Source: Martinezella tropici
GTDB lineage: Bacteria > Pseudomonadota > Alphaproteobacteria > Rhizobiales > Rhizobiaceae
DNA: 64,000 nt
NCBI GenBank assembly: GCA_000799755.1
Contig: JUHI01000001.1
Span: 372,001-436,000, forward strand
Reading direction: 5' to 3'
Below, one piece after another: positions 63,508 through 64,000 of the stretch; within the stretch, counting starts at the first letter, position 1, and each line of letters starts with the position of its first letter. Below the pieces are notes generated by a model. It was given only the letters and a program-made list of their open reading frames with translations. It was not told the DNA's origin and ran no database searches. A program made the position numbers and the translations under genes.

Positions 63508-64000
63508 CAGACCGCCTCAAGCTCAATTGGCTTGCCAGTAAGGGAGGCGATTACGTCGCCCTTGGTCAGGATCCCTGTCAGCTTACCGTCAACCAGGACG
63601 CCGGCGTCCTCACGCCCCCCTAGAACCTTCGCGGCGACATCCGCGACCAGCTCGTTTCCATCGACGCTGACCGATGGTTCGAAATTCGCCCGGAGCGGTC
63701 GTGCAAGTGTCCTTGCCCTCAGCACGCTTGATCTGTCGCAATGCCGGGTGAATTCCGTGACGTAAGGGTGCTTGGAGTGGATCACGAGCTGCTCTGGCGT
63801 CCCTATCTCCAGAATTTCTCCATTGCGCATGATCGCGATGCGATCTGCCAGTCGGATCGCCTCATCGAAGTCGTGTGTGATGAAGACGATGGTCTTCTTC
63901 AACTCGTGCCTGAGGCGGATGAATTCATCTTGCAGTTCACGTCTCAGAAGCGGATCCAGCGCCGAGAACGGCTCATCCATGAAAAGGACTTCAGGTTCAG
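63507..64000 (-). CDS. ABC transporter ATPase, ProV-like (C-terminal fragment)
   Basis: The last 164 or so codons of a ProV-like ATPase; the gene runs past base 64000. The fragment begins in Walker B (EPEVLFMDEPFSALDP) and includes the switch histidine in VFITHDFDEAIRLADRIAI. A CBS-like tail follows (VSVDGNELVADVAAKVLGG). The missing N-terminal half would hold Walker A and the signature. It feeds the fused permease downstream, with a one-base stop/start overlap. Confidence 0.9.
   Translation of the reverse strand, partial: EPEVLFMDEPFSALDPLLRRELQDEFIRLRHELKKTIVFITHDFDEAIRLADRIAIMRNGEILEIGTPEQLVIHSKHPYVTEFTRHCDRSSVLRARTLARPLRANFEPSVSVDGNELVADVAAKVLGGREDAGVLVDGKLTGILTKGDVIASLTGKPIELEAV

Overview
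The window reads as part of a genome from the Rhizobiaceae (Rhizobium/Agrobacterium group). It is GC-rich and densely coded. Marker arrangements are feuN-feuP-feuQ next to the cytochrome c maturation genes, a MucR/Ros zinc-finger regulator, a seven-gene pha (Mrp) antiporter operon, the alphaproteobacterial biotin operon bioBFDAZ with its GntR regulator BioR, and small families typical of this order (DUF982, DUF1491, DUF2336, DUF5330). I found no rRNA, tRNA, CRISPR array or recognisable transposase.

Positions 1-29 kb look like ordinary chromosomal backbone: the start of ccmE, then ccmI, a 17-kDa-antigen-like lipoprotein, the FeuQ/FeuP two-component system with its probable small periplasmic modulator FeuN, a class A penicillin-binding protein, a DUF1214/DUF1254 pair, a DUF2336 protein translationally coupled to a 70-residue membrane protein, a DivJ/PleC-like histidine kinase overlapping a peptidoglycan-binding membrane protein, SufE, MucR, phaABCDEFG, a hemolysin III family protein, a two-domain VOC protein, an AI-2E/PerM-type membrane protein and a polysaccharide deacetylase.

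From about 29.3 kb the window becomes patchy and accessory. First comes a two-gene cassette: a predicted Cap4/DUF4297-like nuclease overlapping a degenerate phosphoribosyltransferase-like protein. It is followed by a DUF982 gene, a perfect 38-bp palindrome and an orphan gene. The biotin operon (32.5-37.6 kb) has a four-base ATGA overlap at every junction, a BioR box between the -35 and -10 of the bioB promoter, and a near-match box at the bioR start. A mixed stretch follows (38.8-44.4 kb): an extra GAPDH, a DUF6314 protein, a secreted alpha/beta hydrolase, two tiny membrane proteins, a methyltransferase overlapping a RibH2-type lumazine synthase, and a HAD phosphatase.

The last 20 kb is a quaternary-amine (glycine betaine/choline-like) uptake and demethylation locus. 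It holds a GlxA-type AraC regulator, a ProX-like binding protein, a ProV-like ATPase, a permease that is two ProW domains in one chain, a DUF1989-GcvT fusion, a LuxR regulator, a choline-kinase-like protein, an FAD-GcvT dimethylglycine/sarcosine dehydrogenase-like enzyme, and a second fused permease with its ATPase running off the window end. Inserted into this locus are two defence-like units: a ParB-like plus HEPN gene pair (49.98-52.16 kb) and an 833-residue protein joining a PD-(D/E)XK nuclease to a P-loop NTPase (54.5-57.0 kb). Together with the 29.4-31.0 kb cassette these are the best candidates for undescribed systems; their functions are inferred from motifs and layout only.
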